Shown: positions 22,721-33,108 of the stretch, piece by piece | How positions within the stretch are numbered: the stretch's first letter is position 1 | Layout of the letters: each line of letters starts with the position of its first letter | Origin: Haberlea rhodopensis | Lineage: Eukaryota; Streptophyta; Magnoliopsida; Lamiales; Gesneriaceae | Direction of reading: 5' to 3' | DNA length: 64,000 nucleotides | Assembly (NCBI GenBank): GCA_907163345.1 | Contig: CAJQUN010000504.1 | Span: 248,001 to 312,000, forward strand | Notes under the pieces: model-generated | Database searches by the model: none | Seen by the model: the letters and a program-made list of their open reading frames with translations, nothing else | Told to the model about the DNA's origin: nothing | Translations under genes and position numbers: made by a program

Positions 22721-24348
22721 TTCTAGTGCGGTTGACACAGTCCCTGGTACTGTGACAACATTTGAGCTATTATGAATAGCCAAGATCTCATCAGTATCCA
22801 AACATATATTGAGAAAATACTATCTAATGAGAGAGATGGTAGACGTGACATTATTAACGAGAGAATCGTTTCAACAGAAAAATATAGTGAATCCACTGAC
22901 AAGGCCTTTACAACGATTGGTATTTGTCAGACATCTTGGGAAGATGGTCTTGAGACACATGAGTAGTTGGCTTTGGGAAAGTGAAAGATGTTGTTGTCAT
23001 ATGTGATTTAAGTAAATCAGTAGTTGATTGATTGTACTTATAATTTTATTATGACAAATCTTTGTTTGCATATTAATATATAGGGCACTTCTTCATCTGT
23101 TTACCCATGCATCTTGATGCATTGATGAAGTCCTTGAGATTGCTATAGTCCATAGAATGTGGTTACGCATATGATGGTGACCATGAAATACATTCTCGAC
23201 AGCGATTTCTAAATATTCCTAGTCGATGAGCCTTCGAGAATGGGATATCGATATATGCTCGTTAGAGACTGGTATTCATGATGTGTCTAGTGTAGTGCGC
23301 AGCGTTTCATCGGCGTTGGCTTGGAGAAGTCAGTACACATGAATAGGTGCTCATTAGGAATGAGTTCACTGAACGACCCTACTCGGAATTCTATAAGTGG
23401 TTACCATTTGTCGAGTATAGAATTTCTAGTCATAGTTGTGCACCATTACTCCTCATGACCCGATGCGTCATTGAGCTCTTCATAGATAGCTGTATACTTT
23501 GATTTAATGACTGATCACATGTGGGTCATAAAATCATTATTTTGGGTATTCAGTGATGCTGTCAGAGGCCTATGATTGTCGTTGGGGATTCACCACCGGT
23601 CTTGATGAAACAGGATGTCCTATGTGTTTTTCTATATATGATTCGAGGAATCTCTGGCCAGAGTGGGTAGTGCTTGTGAAAAATGGGTTTTTCATATACG
23701 CAGACAAGGAATCAGATAACGTGAAACAAATACATAGTTATTGAAATCATAAGGGTCTCGATCAACCAATGCCCTTGATTCAATCGGGACATATTGAGTG
23801 AAAGGCATGTACTGCACGCTAACTATGGCTGACAGGTTCTCGTATGCTGCTAGTCATTTGTATCTAGGTCTTCGTGAAGCGCAGATGCTAGGCGCTACCC
23901 ACAATCGGTAGGTTGTTGCTGAAATTGTATTTCTATCATTGTCTATTAAAGGAGTTTAATTGACAATGAGGCATTCATGGTAAGCCCAAAGAAGTTGTTT
24001 AACTTCTAAAATCACAAAAGTTGTGATCGTACTGCTATGATACACTTGAGCCTCACTGAGTCACAATCAACCGGCCGCCGATCTATCGATGAGAATTGAG
24101 ACTTAAATGTTAAGTGCTCAAATTGAGTGATTTAGAAGAGATGAATTTAATTTTTTAATGCTCCTCAATTTAGTGGAGTTTCTATATTAGAAAATGTTTC
24201 ATTTATAGAAAGTTCTAAAATTAAATCGTTTGATATATTTATGTCTCATAATTATGTATATGGATAGTACATCAAGTTGTTCAATTAGATTGAGTTACTT
24301 GGATTATGAGTTTGTAGTTTTGTGTTGGCTTTTGGACAAGTGGGAGAT

Positions 24349-24739
24349 TGTTAGCATAAATGCCCAACAAGCCAAACGTTGGCCCGATGGGCGTCATGAA
24401 CCACAGCCCAATTTGCTTAACTCATAACCACTATAAATATAACATTAATTCTAGGGTTAAATAACAATTTCACTCAATACATTCAATCTCATAGAATAGC
24501 TCCCATCACACTAGCACTGGTGCTGTGCTTGAAGATCTGGTCAGGTTGATTGGACTCGAGGGATCACCGCCATCAGATTGAGTTCGTTGTTATCGGTAAT
24601 TCTCTTTTCGTGCATTTATTTGATAATTCTTGCATGATTATATATGAATCAGACGCGATCGTCCGTCCCCTGGTCAGATCTGTTTATTGTATTATTTCCG
24701 TTGCGTTTGGATCTGGCGCCGGGGTACGAAAACTCAACA
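24349..24739 (+). repeat. 3' LTR of copia element F
   Basis: This 391-bp LTR is preceded by the polypurine tract ACAAGTGGGAGAT. It differs from the 5' LTR by numerous substitutions across its length. Confidence 0.93.
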
Positions 24740-25048
24740 GACAATAGGACTGTGGACCTGCATGGATGCATCTCATTGGCACATGATGCCCATGATGCTA
24801 GAAGTTCTGTGAAAGATTCTGAATTCGTGAATCATGGTCCTCTTCTCTGGAACCAGAGTGGACAAAAATGGATAGGGAATAAAAAGCTTGAGAATCGGTC
24901 GCAGCACCTCCTTCAGCCCAAATTAAGTTGGAATGCGACCTATGATAGTTTACTTAGCAGCAACAAACCGTTTGGTAAACATATTCCGCTCGGTGAAATG
25001 GTTGATTTTCTAGTTGATATATGGGAGCATGAAGAAATGTACGATTGA
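24740..25048 (+). pseudogene. DUF4050-type plant gene, last exon downstream of the copia insertion
   Basis: The frame resumes at the target duplication (GAC AAT AGG) and runs to TGA at 25046-25048. It contains SEFVNHGPLLWNQ, then WIGNKK, then SWNATYDSLLSSNKPF and IPLGEMVDFLVDIWEHE near the C-terminus. This spacing of W, WNATY and EMVDFLVD is what I recall for the DUF4050 domain at the end of plant proteins of unknown function. The domain is intact here, but the copia element separates it from the preceding residues of the same exon (TSTCEMD). The gene is dead unless transcription starts inside the LTR. Confidence 0.65.
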
Positions 25049-25261
25049 AGAAAACGTAAGCAGAGTAAGGGTCTTGGTCAGTGGAGGGGTATTTGGGGCA
25101 CACCAAATAAATCCTTCACGGTATCCAAATACAAAAAATTAGACCTCATGACCATATATAAACCATGTTATAGTTGATACATTTATCATTCTATTTATCA
25201 ATCATTCAATAACATCTTTCAGACCAATCATATAAGTATCATTCAATAATGGAGAGCTAGT

Positions 25262-25690
25262 GTCAAATAACCTTTTTGAGATTTGCCAAATAGGAAAATT
25301 ACCCCATGTGGTTTGAAATAATCGTTTTGCCCCCTGTGGTTTACAAAATAGACATTTTACCTCATGTGGTTTGAAAATAGACATTTTACCCCCTGTGGTT
25401 TGTGAAAATATGCATTTTACCCCCTTATTAGGTGTGAAATATACCCTACAAATAGGGGTAAACTACCTAATTTGTAAACCATATGGAGTAACAAAAAAAA
25501 AAATTCACAAATCATATGAGGTAAAATACCTATTTTCAAACCACAGGGAGTAAAATTGCATATTTTGTAAACCAAAGGGGGGTAAAATACATATTTTCAA
25601 ACTACATAAAAGTAATCCGTCTATTTGAGAAATTATATGGGGTAATCTACTATATGGGGTAATCTACCAAAAACCCAATAATGGGAGACG
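25262..25690. repeat. Fold-back repeat built of GTGGTTTG / CAAACCAC units
   Basis: The left half repeats a roughly 30-45 bp unit (ACCCCCTGTGGTTTGNAAAATA-type, in variants). The right half repeats its reverse complement (TTTTCAAACCACAGGGAGTAAAA-type, in variants). The whole could fold into one long imperfect hairpin. The outer edges also pair loosely (TTACCCCATGTGG near 25299 with ATGGGGTAAT near 25650). It resembles non-coding inverted-repeat (MITE-like) DNA. I could not define a target duplication. Confidence 0.65.
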
Positions 25691-25699
25691 TACAAGACC

Positions 25700-27312
25700 T
25701 AAAATAAAATCGTTTCAAAAAGAACAAAATTTTCCTAGTAAATTTATTGGGCCTAATCTTATGCAAGGCCCTTTTCCAATCGGAACATAAATTCGGCCCA
25801 TTTACGTCATTTTCAACTATTTTAGTCAATTACCATCTCATCTTTTGCGATGCCAGCGCTCTCTCAGGCAGCGAGAATAAGCTCACTTCTTCTTCTTGTC
25901 TCTGGGTCTATGTAAATTCCCCGTAGGTATGTGATTACTTTTCATATTTTTGAGTCCAAAGTGTACGTTTGCTCGATGATTTCAGTACAGTTAGTTTGAG
26001 TTTTGGGCGAGTTCATATGAGGCGATGAAGATAGAAATCATTTCTCGATGCTGATAATCAATGGTATTCGACCTTTCATTTCACGGTCTTTATTGATTTT
26101 TGATGACCCGTTTATGCGTGTCTGAGCCTCATTCGATAATCTGTTTTCTTTATATATATATATATATGGCTTGCAAAAATGGTTGCGGAATGATCGGAAC
26201 GGGATGACAGCCCGTGATAACCCCGAACGCCGTTTGGAACATTTTTCAAAATTTTCAAAAAATTTTGATTTTTATTTTATTTTTCATTAATAATTTGTTC
26301 AAATTATCTAATTATTTTTTAAATTCAAAAAACTCCGGAACAATAACTGTGTCGGCCCTCCATGATTATATGTTATATCAGAGCTCATTAGTAGGTTTCT
26401 TTGAATCTCTCTGGTGGGTTCATCGGTTGAATGCACCAACATAGTTTTCTAATTACTAGCATGAAATTAGAATGTAGACAAGATTTTTTACACATTTTCA
26501 TTCAAGTTTACTGTCTATTTGATTTGAATTAATAGTATAAAAGGACAATTATTCAAACCAAATACTTTGTCGGAGAAACGCATTTTGTGTGCTGCCACAT
26601 GACTAGTGATTCAACAGTCCGACACCAATTTAATTTTTAGCAACAGCCTTTGAAAGAGTTCCATTTGTAGATGTTTCTTGATTTTTTTGTTTCCTGGATC
26701 AGCCTATATCTATATGAAATGTAAGGTCTTTTTTCCTGGTTTCATTGACAATGCATCCAAGTTAAGTAGGAGCTGCAGCAGTAATTATGAATCATTAACG
26801 AAAAGCCACCATTTTCTAACTTGAAGATAAAAATGAGCTTAGCAGGCAATAACTTGTGATTGAATACATTTAAAATTACGACAGGAGCTGCCCTCATAAA
26901 TGTGGATGTGATAATGAACTTGTTTACAACCCACATCATAGCTTCTCCAAAGTCCAATTTAATAAATTTGAGGTGTCACTAGGAATTGATATGAATTGAT
27001 GATATTGGAGTACTTGAAATGAGTTCTCTCAATTGTCAACAAATTCTTAAATTGGTGAAAAGTCTCGCTAACCAAAACTTTATTATTAGTTATGCTTTTT
27101 CAGAAAAAAAGGTCGTTAAAATAAATTTGCTCAAGGTGTAATGCTTTCCACTGTTTATTGTATTATCATACTTAGATTGCACGAGCCCACACAACCAAAC
27201 AAGACCTAACTCATTTTCTTTGATTCACTGTTGTTAAAGCACCGTGAGTATTGATCAAATTGAATTCAAGAAGCAGTGGTGACCGCTAGTGACGAAGATC
27301 GGCAGCCAGAAA
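25700..27312 (+). other. Intergenic DNA upstream of the adenylate kinase gene
   Basis: No supported gene lies here. A pyrimidine-rich stretch (25880-25905) followed by CCCCGTAG|GTATGTG at 25919-25933 looks like a leader exon with a splice donor. It could be a distal 5' UTR exon of the kinase gene, but this is unproven. A TA microsatellite is at about 26151-26166. The rest is AT-rich. Confidence 0.4.
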
Positions 27313-29420
27313 ATGACTTCTTACAGTTCTTATTCTTTCAACTTCACTGCCGCAACATCACCATCCTTCCATCAAAACAAGCCCTCAACTTCCTCCCTTA
27401 ATCAGCTTTTTCTCACTTCAAGATTGTCATCATTTAATTCTCAGCTTCCCTGTTTCTCTATTCAGTTTAACCAAAAAATTTTACGAACCCAGTTCAAAAA
27501 AACGAAAGCTACTCCATGTTTGCTGGTAAAGATGTTTTTTTCCTAATTTCATTGTATTTGAAATAAATATTTGTGTTAAATATTTTTGGATTTAATTTAC
27601 TCAACAGGTTGTTGCGTCAGGGGAAAAATGGGAGCCTTTGAGGGTCATGATATCAGGAGCTCCAGCTTCTGGTAAAGGAACACAATGCGAGCTTATTACT
27701 GAAAAGGTGCATGTTTTTCCTTATTTTTTTATTTAATTTAATTTTAATTGGCATTGAAACTACGTAATATATTTGAACATTTTTGTTAGCATTGGATTGA
27801 AAGTTGGCGGATTATTTTCCCATTTCCCTGCAGCTGTTTTGTACGCTTATTCATTGATTTAATACGGTTATGCATTAGTTTTAGTTTTTTTTCCCTCGTC
27901 ACTTGGCTTTGTAATACTTTCAAGGTTGAATCTTTTTTTGTTCCCTCGCACTAATAGTCAATTTTGGTGTTGGTGCTTAGCACATTGGCCGGTTTAAAGA
28001 GCATAGATTGATTGAAATTTAGAAATTTTTATCACTAAGTTACTTATATCATAATGACATTGCCTGCTTAGCCTTTGTTTCATCCTAACTGGCATCTTCT
28101 GAATAATCCTGTTGTACTTGTTCATCTCATTGCCTTCTTGGTCTGTGTTTCATCTGTACTAGCATATCTTCTATAGTATCATGTTGTACTTGTTCATTGT
28201 TCTCATTGCAGTATGATTTGGTGCATATAGCGGCTGGAGATCTTCTAAGGGCTGAAGTCACTGCGGGGTCGAAAAATGGGAAGCTAGCAAAGGAATACAT
28301 GGAGAAAGGGCAGCTCGTACCTAATGAAATCATTGTGATGGTAGGTGATGTATGTATTCATAAGTATTGATTGTCCATCTCAGAGAATTTAAATTTTTTG
28401 AGGGAAAATATACAAGAAATAGCATAATCTCGGTTCTATAAACAATGCCACTTTCTCTGTTTGTTATAGATGATCAAGGACCGTTTATCACAGCAAGATT
28501 CTCAGGAGAGAGGTTGGCTACTGGATGGATATCCAAGGAGTGCATCTCAGGCTAACGCTCTCAATGATTTTGTGTTTGATCCGGATATCTTCATTCTTCT
28601 TGAAGTGAGGTTTTGTTTTGCTCTTGCGTTTTACGACTACACTCGATTCCAAAGATAATATGTGAAAATTTAAACTATGGCATGTCTTGCTTTCATAAAT
28701 TTGAAAGTACCTAGTAGTGGCTTTGGTGGTTATGAAGTACCATTTTTTTTTCCATTACCTTTGCAATACTGTGTTGACAGGTCCCTGAAGAGATCCTTGT
28801 GGAGAGAGTTGTTGGGCGCAGACTAGATCCTGTTACAGGAAAAATATACCATCTAAAATATTCTCCTCCAGAAACCGAAGAAATTGCTGCAAGACTTACT
28901 CAACGATTTGACGACACTGAAGAAAAGGCATGCTTCAATTTCTAGTCTTCTACCCTCGTATGCTGTTTGTCGTTATCCATCGATTCCTTAGAAGCTGTTG
29001 TAGCTTGTGTATATTTATGCTCTTTTCCTTTCAGGTCAAACTGCGATTGGTTACTCATAACAGTAATGTAAAAGATGTGCTTTCAATATATGGGAACGTA
29101 ACCTTGAGGGTATGTAGTATACATTTTATCATGCAATTTCTTCCAACTAAAATGTACGTATTCTCATCCCCTACCTCAGATTACAAGGAAAAAAACTATA
29201 AACGTACTAAGCTGTTGGAACAATGTTTTAACAAAATATCAGGAGCGCACGCTGTGCACCCTCTGCGACCCCTTCAAGTTTGGGTAGATGATTTTGCTTT
29301 TGCCTTGGCTTGCAGGTCGATGGAAGTCTCCCCAAACATGAGGTTTTTTCACAGATCGACAGTGCCTTGACAAAGCTACTTGAGCATAAGCGGGCTCCAT
29401 CAGGGTCACTAACAGCATGA
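27313..29420 (+). CDS. AMK2: Adenylate kinase, plastid type (AMK2-like), 7 coding exons
   Basis: The enzyme interconverts ATP + AMP and 2 ADP. Exons: 27313-27525, 27608-27706, 28212-28340, 28470-28604, 28781-28927, 29035-29109, 29316-29420. All introns are phase 0 and join into 300 residues. The first ~70 residues are rich in S, T, F and N with few acidic residues, fitting a plastid transit peptide. The P-loop GAPASGKGT is at residues 88-96, the AMP-site motif DGYPRS at 166-171, and the LID GRRLDPVTGKIYH from 204. Intron 5 starts with GC (AAG|GCATGC) and ends in AG. No GT alternative fits, because reading on gives an early TAG. ATG 27313 is chosen as the first Met in frame. An AATAAA lies at 29533. 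The length is slightly above what I recall for Arabidopsis AMK2. The gene appears intact. Confidence 0.93.
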
Positions 29421-29891
29421 AACTGCTTTTATGGAGGAGGCGTTCTGCATCCAGTGAAGCGGCAGAAGGATTTAGCAGAATTCACAGCGTGCAGTTTAGC
29501 AAAGCTCATTTTCTTCGTGCAGTGATCAAGGAAATAAAGAACATCCACCTTTTGTTAATACCAATATACAAATTGTATTCCACATTGATGCAAAGCTCTA
29601 TATTTGGTGTCACTCTGCTTCTGTTTTCATCTTCATTTTTGAATAATAAGATCGTTTGTATAATTATAGTTTCCCATTGATGGAAAAGGTCTTCTTACAA
29701 GAAGCACGAAACAAGAAATGTGCTACTTTTACAACTGTTTATGAGTAAATTAACCCTTGGGGTGTGTTTGAAGTTACACATAAGGGTAAATGATTTAAGA
29801 CATTGTTTTAATCTAATGTTTAGTTGGTTTTTTGTCAGAAAATTATCTCGTCGTATTTATTCTATTTTATTTCAATTTTGTAGCAAAATGA
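29421..29891 (+). other. 3' UTR and flank of the adenylate kinase gene
   Basis: AATAAA at 29533-29538 and AATAATAAG near 29642 are plausible polyadenylation signals. AT-rich sequence follows up to the MULE edge. No gene was seen. Confidence 0.5.
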
Positions 29892-30437
29892 GGGAAAATA
29901 ATGATTTTGGTACTCATACTTCCATACAAAATACTTTTGGTACCTAAACATTTCACAGTAACACTTTTGGTCCTCAAACTTCAAAACTTGTGACATTTTT
30001 AGTCCCACCCATTATTTTTACCCGTAAAGTTGTCGGTAAAGACTACATATATCACACTTTTTAAGGTTTAGGGGATCAAAAGTGTTAATACTAAAATATT
30101 AGAAGCTAAAAAAATTGTTGGTAAGGATATATATAATAACTAAACTCATTTTATTATGTAAATCTATTTTTTGTCATACTTTTTACAAAACAAATTATAA
30201 TAAATTTATATATAAAATATTAACATAGTAAGAAACTAATAGCAATATGTAAAATAGTTCAAATTATCAGAAACTTATGTAATATATTAATTTAAATTTA
30301 AATTTAAATTTTATCAAATTTTATAGACCAAACATTTTAAAAATAGGTGTACTCGTCGGGTTTTTTAATCAAATAATCGATTTTCGAAAATAATTTTACA
30401 ATTTAACCGATTTTTTTTTTATTATCAAACTAACCTA

Positions 30438-30660
30438 AGTCGCCATGTCAGATGGCGACTTCATTTGAAGTCGCCATCTAACATGGCGACTTTAATAAAA
30501 ATTATTATTTTTTTAGATGTCGCCATCTGAGTTGGCTACATCAATTTAATTTATTGATGTCGCCAACTGAGATGGCGACACCGATGTAATTTATTGATGT
30601 CGCCATCTCAGTTGGCGACATCAATTTAATTTATTGATGTCGCCATCTGAGATGGCGACA
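30438..30660. repeat. Left subterminal array of GTCGCCAT/ATGGCGAC palindromes
   Basis: Six palindromes of the form GTCGCCAT-N5-ATGGCGAC occur, some with one arm change. They are joined by AT-rich spacers, several of which are themselves palindromic (ATCAATTTAATTTATTGAT). Each can form an 8-bp stem. Confidence 0.9.
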
Positions 30661-31123
30661 ACAGTGTTATTAACCCTAGCCGCCGCACTCGCAATCTCAT
30701 TCTGAATCTCATTTTATTTCGTCCGCCGCTCTCATTTTTTTTCTTCCGTCCGCAGCTCTCATTTCTCATTTTCTTTCTTCGGTGAACAAGCTACGAAAAT
30801 CGAACATCTCTTGCAAAAATCAAGTCATTTCTTTCCAAAAATATTTAAGGTAAGCTTTTTTATTTTTGTTATTTGTGTATTGTAGATAAATTATGATTTT
30901 GATATATTTAGTAGGAGTATATTACTTGTTGGAGTATATTTTTGTGATGTGAATGATTAAAATTTAAGTTGGCTACGAAAGAAGGTTGGTTGCATTGTGG
31001 GCGGCTGTGGGCGGCGGCGGTTGTGACCGGCGGCGGCGTGGGTGGGCGGCGGTCGTAGACTGTCAGCGGGTAGTTTTTGTAATGTTGAGATTAATGTTGT
31101 TAATTTTTGTATTATATTTCAGG
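30661..31123 (+). other. 5' UTR and leader intron of the PMD gene
   Basis: A pyrimidine-rich leader (30670-30849) ends in TTTAAG|GTAAGC, a strong splice donor. The acceptor TATTTCAG lies at 31115-31122, one base before the chosen ATG. The gene's promoter probably lies in the MULE terminal region. Confidence 0.6.
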
Positions 31124-32739
31124 ATGGATCAAATGAGACAACCAGGCCCGGTTGACACACATCTTTTGTCGTTGCAGTCTTCACATCGATCTGAGGATGT
31201 ATGGGAAGGTGATATGGATAGTATACTTCGTGTGAGAAACCCAGATAGCTATTTTTGGGATATGTGTCCATTAGATATACGTGTTGTTAATTTGTTGCAC
31301 GTTATTGGATTTTATGGTATATATAGGTGTGGTAAGATTGAACTTGACATGCACCTGATCACGGCTTTAGTTGAGAGATGGCGCCGTGAAACACACATGT
31401 TTCATCTTAGATCAGGAGAAGCGTCCATCACACTGCAAGACATTGCAGTAATATGGGCGTTGCCAGTAGATGGCATCGTAGTGTCTGGAATAGATTATGA
31501 TAGGACTCTACCTGAATGGCAAGAATATTGTCATATATATTTAGGACTCATACCAGATATCAAGGATTTTAAAGGTGCGAGGTTGAGATTAGTTGTTTTG
31601 AAAAATCATTTGCTGCAAAATCCCTTGGGGGTAAATAGTACACCAGATGATGTTGCTAAGTTTACAAGGGTTTGTGCGTTATTGATGTTAGGGGGGATTA
31701 TGTGCCCTGATTCCTCAGGCAATTTTGTTAGGTTATTGTATTTACAGAAGTTGGAGGATATCGACTCTGCCAGTACATATAGTTGGGGCAGTGCTGTGTT
31801 GGCATACTTATATCGTGAGTTGTGCACGTCATCAGAGAAAGGGGAAAAAGTTATAGGTGGTGCATTGCAACTCTTACAGGTAAATAATATGTTTGTTTGT
31901 TTTAATAATTAAAATATGTTTCTGGTCAATCTAACTTGTGTTATTGATGTCACTACAATAAATGAGATTTGGGCATGGTCACGAATCCCAAGTTTGACTC
32001 CGCAATTGGGTAGCGATAGATCTGATATTGGGCCAATAATGGTCGGCCCAGACAATGTGTTACCTTCTGCTCCATATCGTGTAAGGTAATACGAATATGC
32101 ATTGTTTTATAATTGATTTTATGTGTTAATGCATTTACTCATTTATTTGAATATATACAGGTGGTCATGTCATTTAATCTTTACAGAAACTGGGAGTCAT
32201 TCCATACACATCATAAGTGACATCATCGATGAGCAGCCAGTAACTCAAGTAAACATACTGTTAAATTAGTTTGTACAAAAATACACTATTTTCTGCGTAT
32301 ATAAAGCAATGTTGTTTTGCAGTTTAATTGGCAGCCGTACCCTGATGAGTACACTGAAGGAGTCACTGAGTTGGGGACATATAAGGGACCGTTGATTTTC
32401 TTCGACATAGTTGAAATGCAACGGTCTGATCGAGTACTGCGACAATTTGGGATGCTACAAGTTATCCCAGAAGATCCACCATTGGGGGATGAGGCATTGC
32501 ATAATGTTGGTCGAAGGGGAAATGTCAACAAAAACTGGAGCACTAGGCATAGATCATACATACTTTGCTGGGAGAGGGCAAATGATCTACGTGTAGACAG
32601 ACCACGATTTACTGACGGTGGTTACTACGTTGTTGGCGGATACAGTGAGTGGTATGAACAAGTCACACGTAGATACATTGGGCGTCAAGAATATTTTGTA
32701 CAGACAGGATATCAACATGGTGATGGCCCGGCATGGTAG
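31124..32739 (+). CDS. Plant mobile domain (PMD) protein carried by the MULE, 4 exons
   Basis: Exons: 31124-31879, 31967-32085, 32161-32248, 32323-32739, joining in frame to about 459 residues. The start MDQMRQPGPVDTHLLSL lies just after a leader intron acceptor. The open frame upstream (glycine-rich) is intronic. Features typical of the PMD family are present: DMDSILRVRNPDSYFWD, then HLITALVERWRRETHMFHL, then ITLQDIAVIWALPVDG, then WAWSRIPSL across the exon 1-2 junction, and WERANDLRVDRP near the end. PMD proteins are known both as host genes (MAIL/MAIN type, silencing and genome stability) and as passengers of transposons. Here its position between MULE ends argues for the passenger type. 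No stop or frameshift was seen, so it may be expressed. Confidence 0.8.
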
Positions 32740-33108
32740 CAATGCGGCCTGGATGACGGTCAGAAATCAAACATACACCACCCTCAGATCTTCTCACAAT
32801 ATGCTTGCTAATCATCTCCAAAAACCATCTCCATGACACAAAGTTTTCTTCGTCAACAATTGCAAATGCCAAAGGTAAGATTTGATTATTCGCGTCCATT
32901 GCCACGGCAATCAACATCTTATGTTGATATTTCGTATACAGATGTGTTCCATCCACACTTATTACCCGGCGGCAATGTTGAAATCCTTGTACACATGGAT
33001 GGAAGGCCCAGAACACGTAATTCAAAGTCTTTTCTATTGGTCTGGCATTTTCAAGGTGAACCCACTCAACGACTGTGCCGGGATTCCATTTTTACAAAGC
33101 TCCCATAT
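32740..33108 (-). pseudogene. MULE transposase, catalytic-domain fragment
   Basis: This is the continuation of the minus-strand transposase on the left of nested element E. Reading from 33108 gives WNPGTVVEWVHLENA, then LNYVFWAFHPCVQGF, the first catalytic Asp in ISVDGTHLY, then LPLAFAIVDEENFVSWRWFL and the second Asp in LISDRHPG. One frame change lies in the first ~30 residues. The sequence after SDRH is the antisense of the PMD 3' end, so the third acidic residue and the SWIM-type zinc region are missing. The transposase was truncated before or together with joining to the PMD gene. Confidence 0.85.

Larger units (their letters stand above)
17086..24739 (+). mobile_element. Element F: decayed Ty1/copia retrotransposon in a gene exon
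   Basis: The LTRs are 17086-17475 (390 bp) and 24349-24739 (391 bp), both TGTTA...CAACA, flanked by the perfect target duplication GACAA (17081-17085 and 24740-24744). The PBS follows at 17477 and the PPT AAGTGGGAGA precedes the 3' LTR. The LTRs differ at many sites, so the insertion is much older than A. The interior has no long open frame but retains gag, RT and RNase H remnants. The leader before gag is unusually long, about 2.4 kb. Confidence 0.93.

Noticed and set aside
25852..25917. Short peptide frame MPALSQAARISS
   Set aside because: It is only about 20 codons in a pyrimidine-rich leader-like sequence with no family resemblance; more likely 5' UTR.
27289..27312. Longer start for the adenylate kinase frame
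   Set aside because: The upstream frame has no ATG (it begins with GTG). The first ATG in frame is 27313.
30986..31123. Upstream in-frame start of the PMD frame (glycine/arginine-rich)
   Set aside because: This stretch lies between a good splice donor (30850) and acceptor (31122), so it is probably intron. The PMD homology starts at MDQMRQPG.
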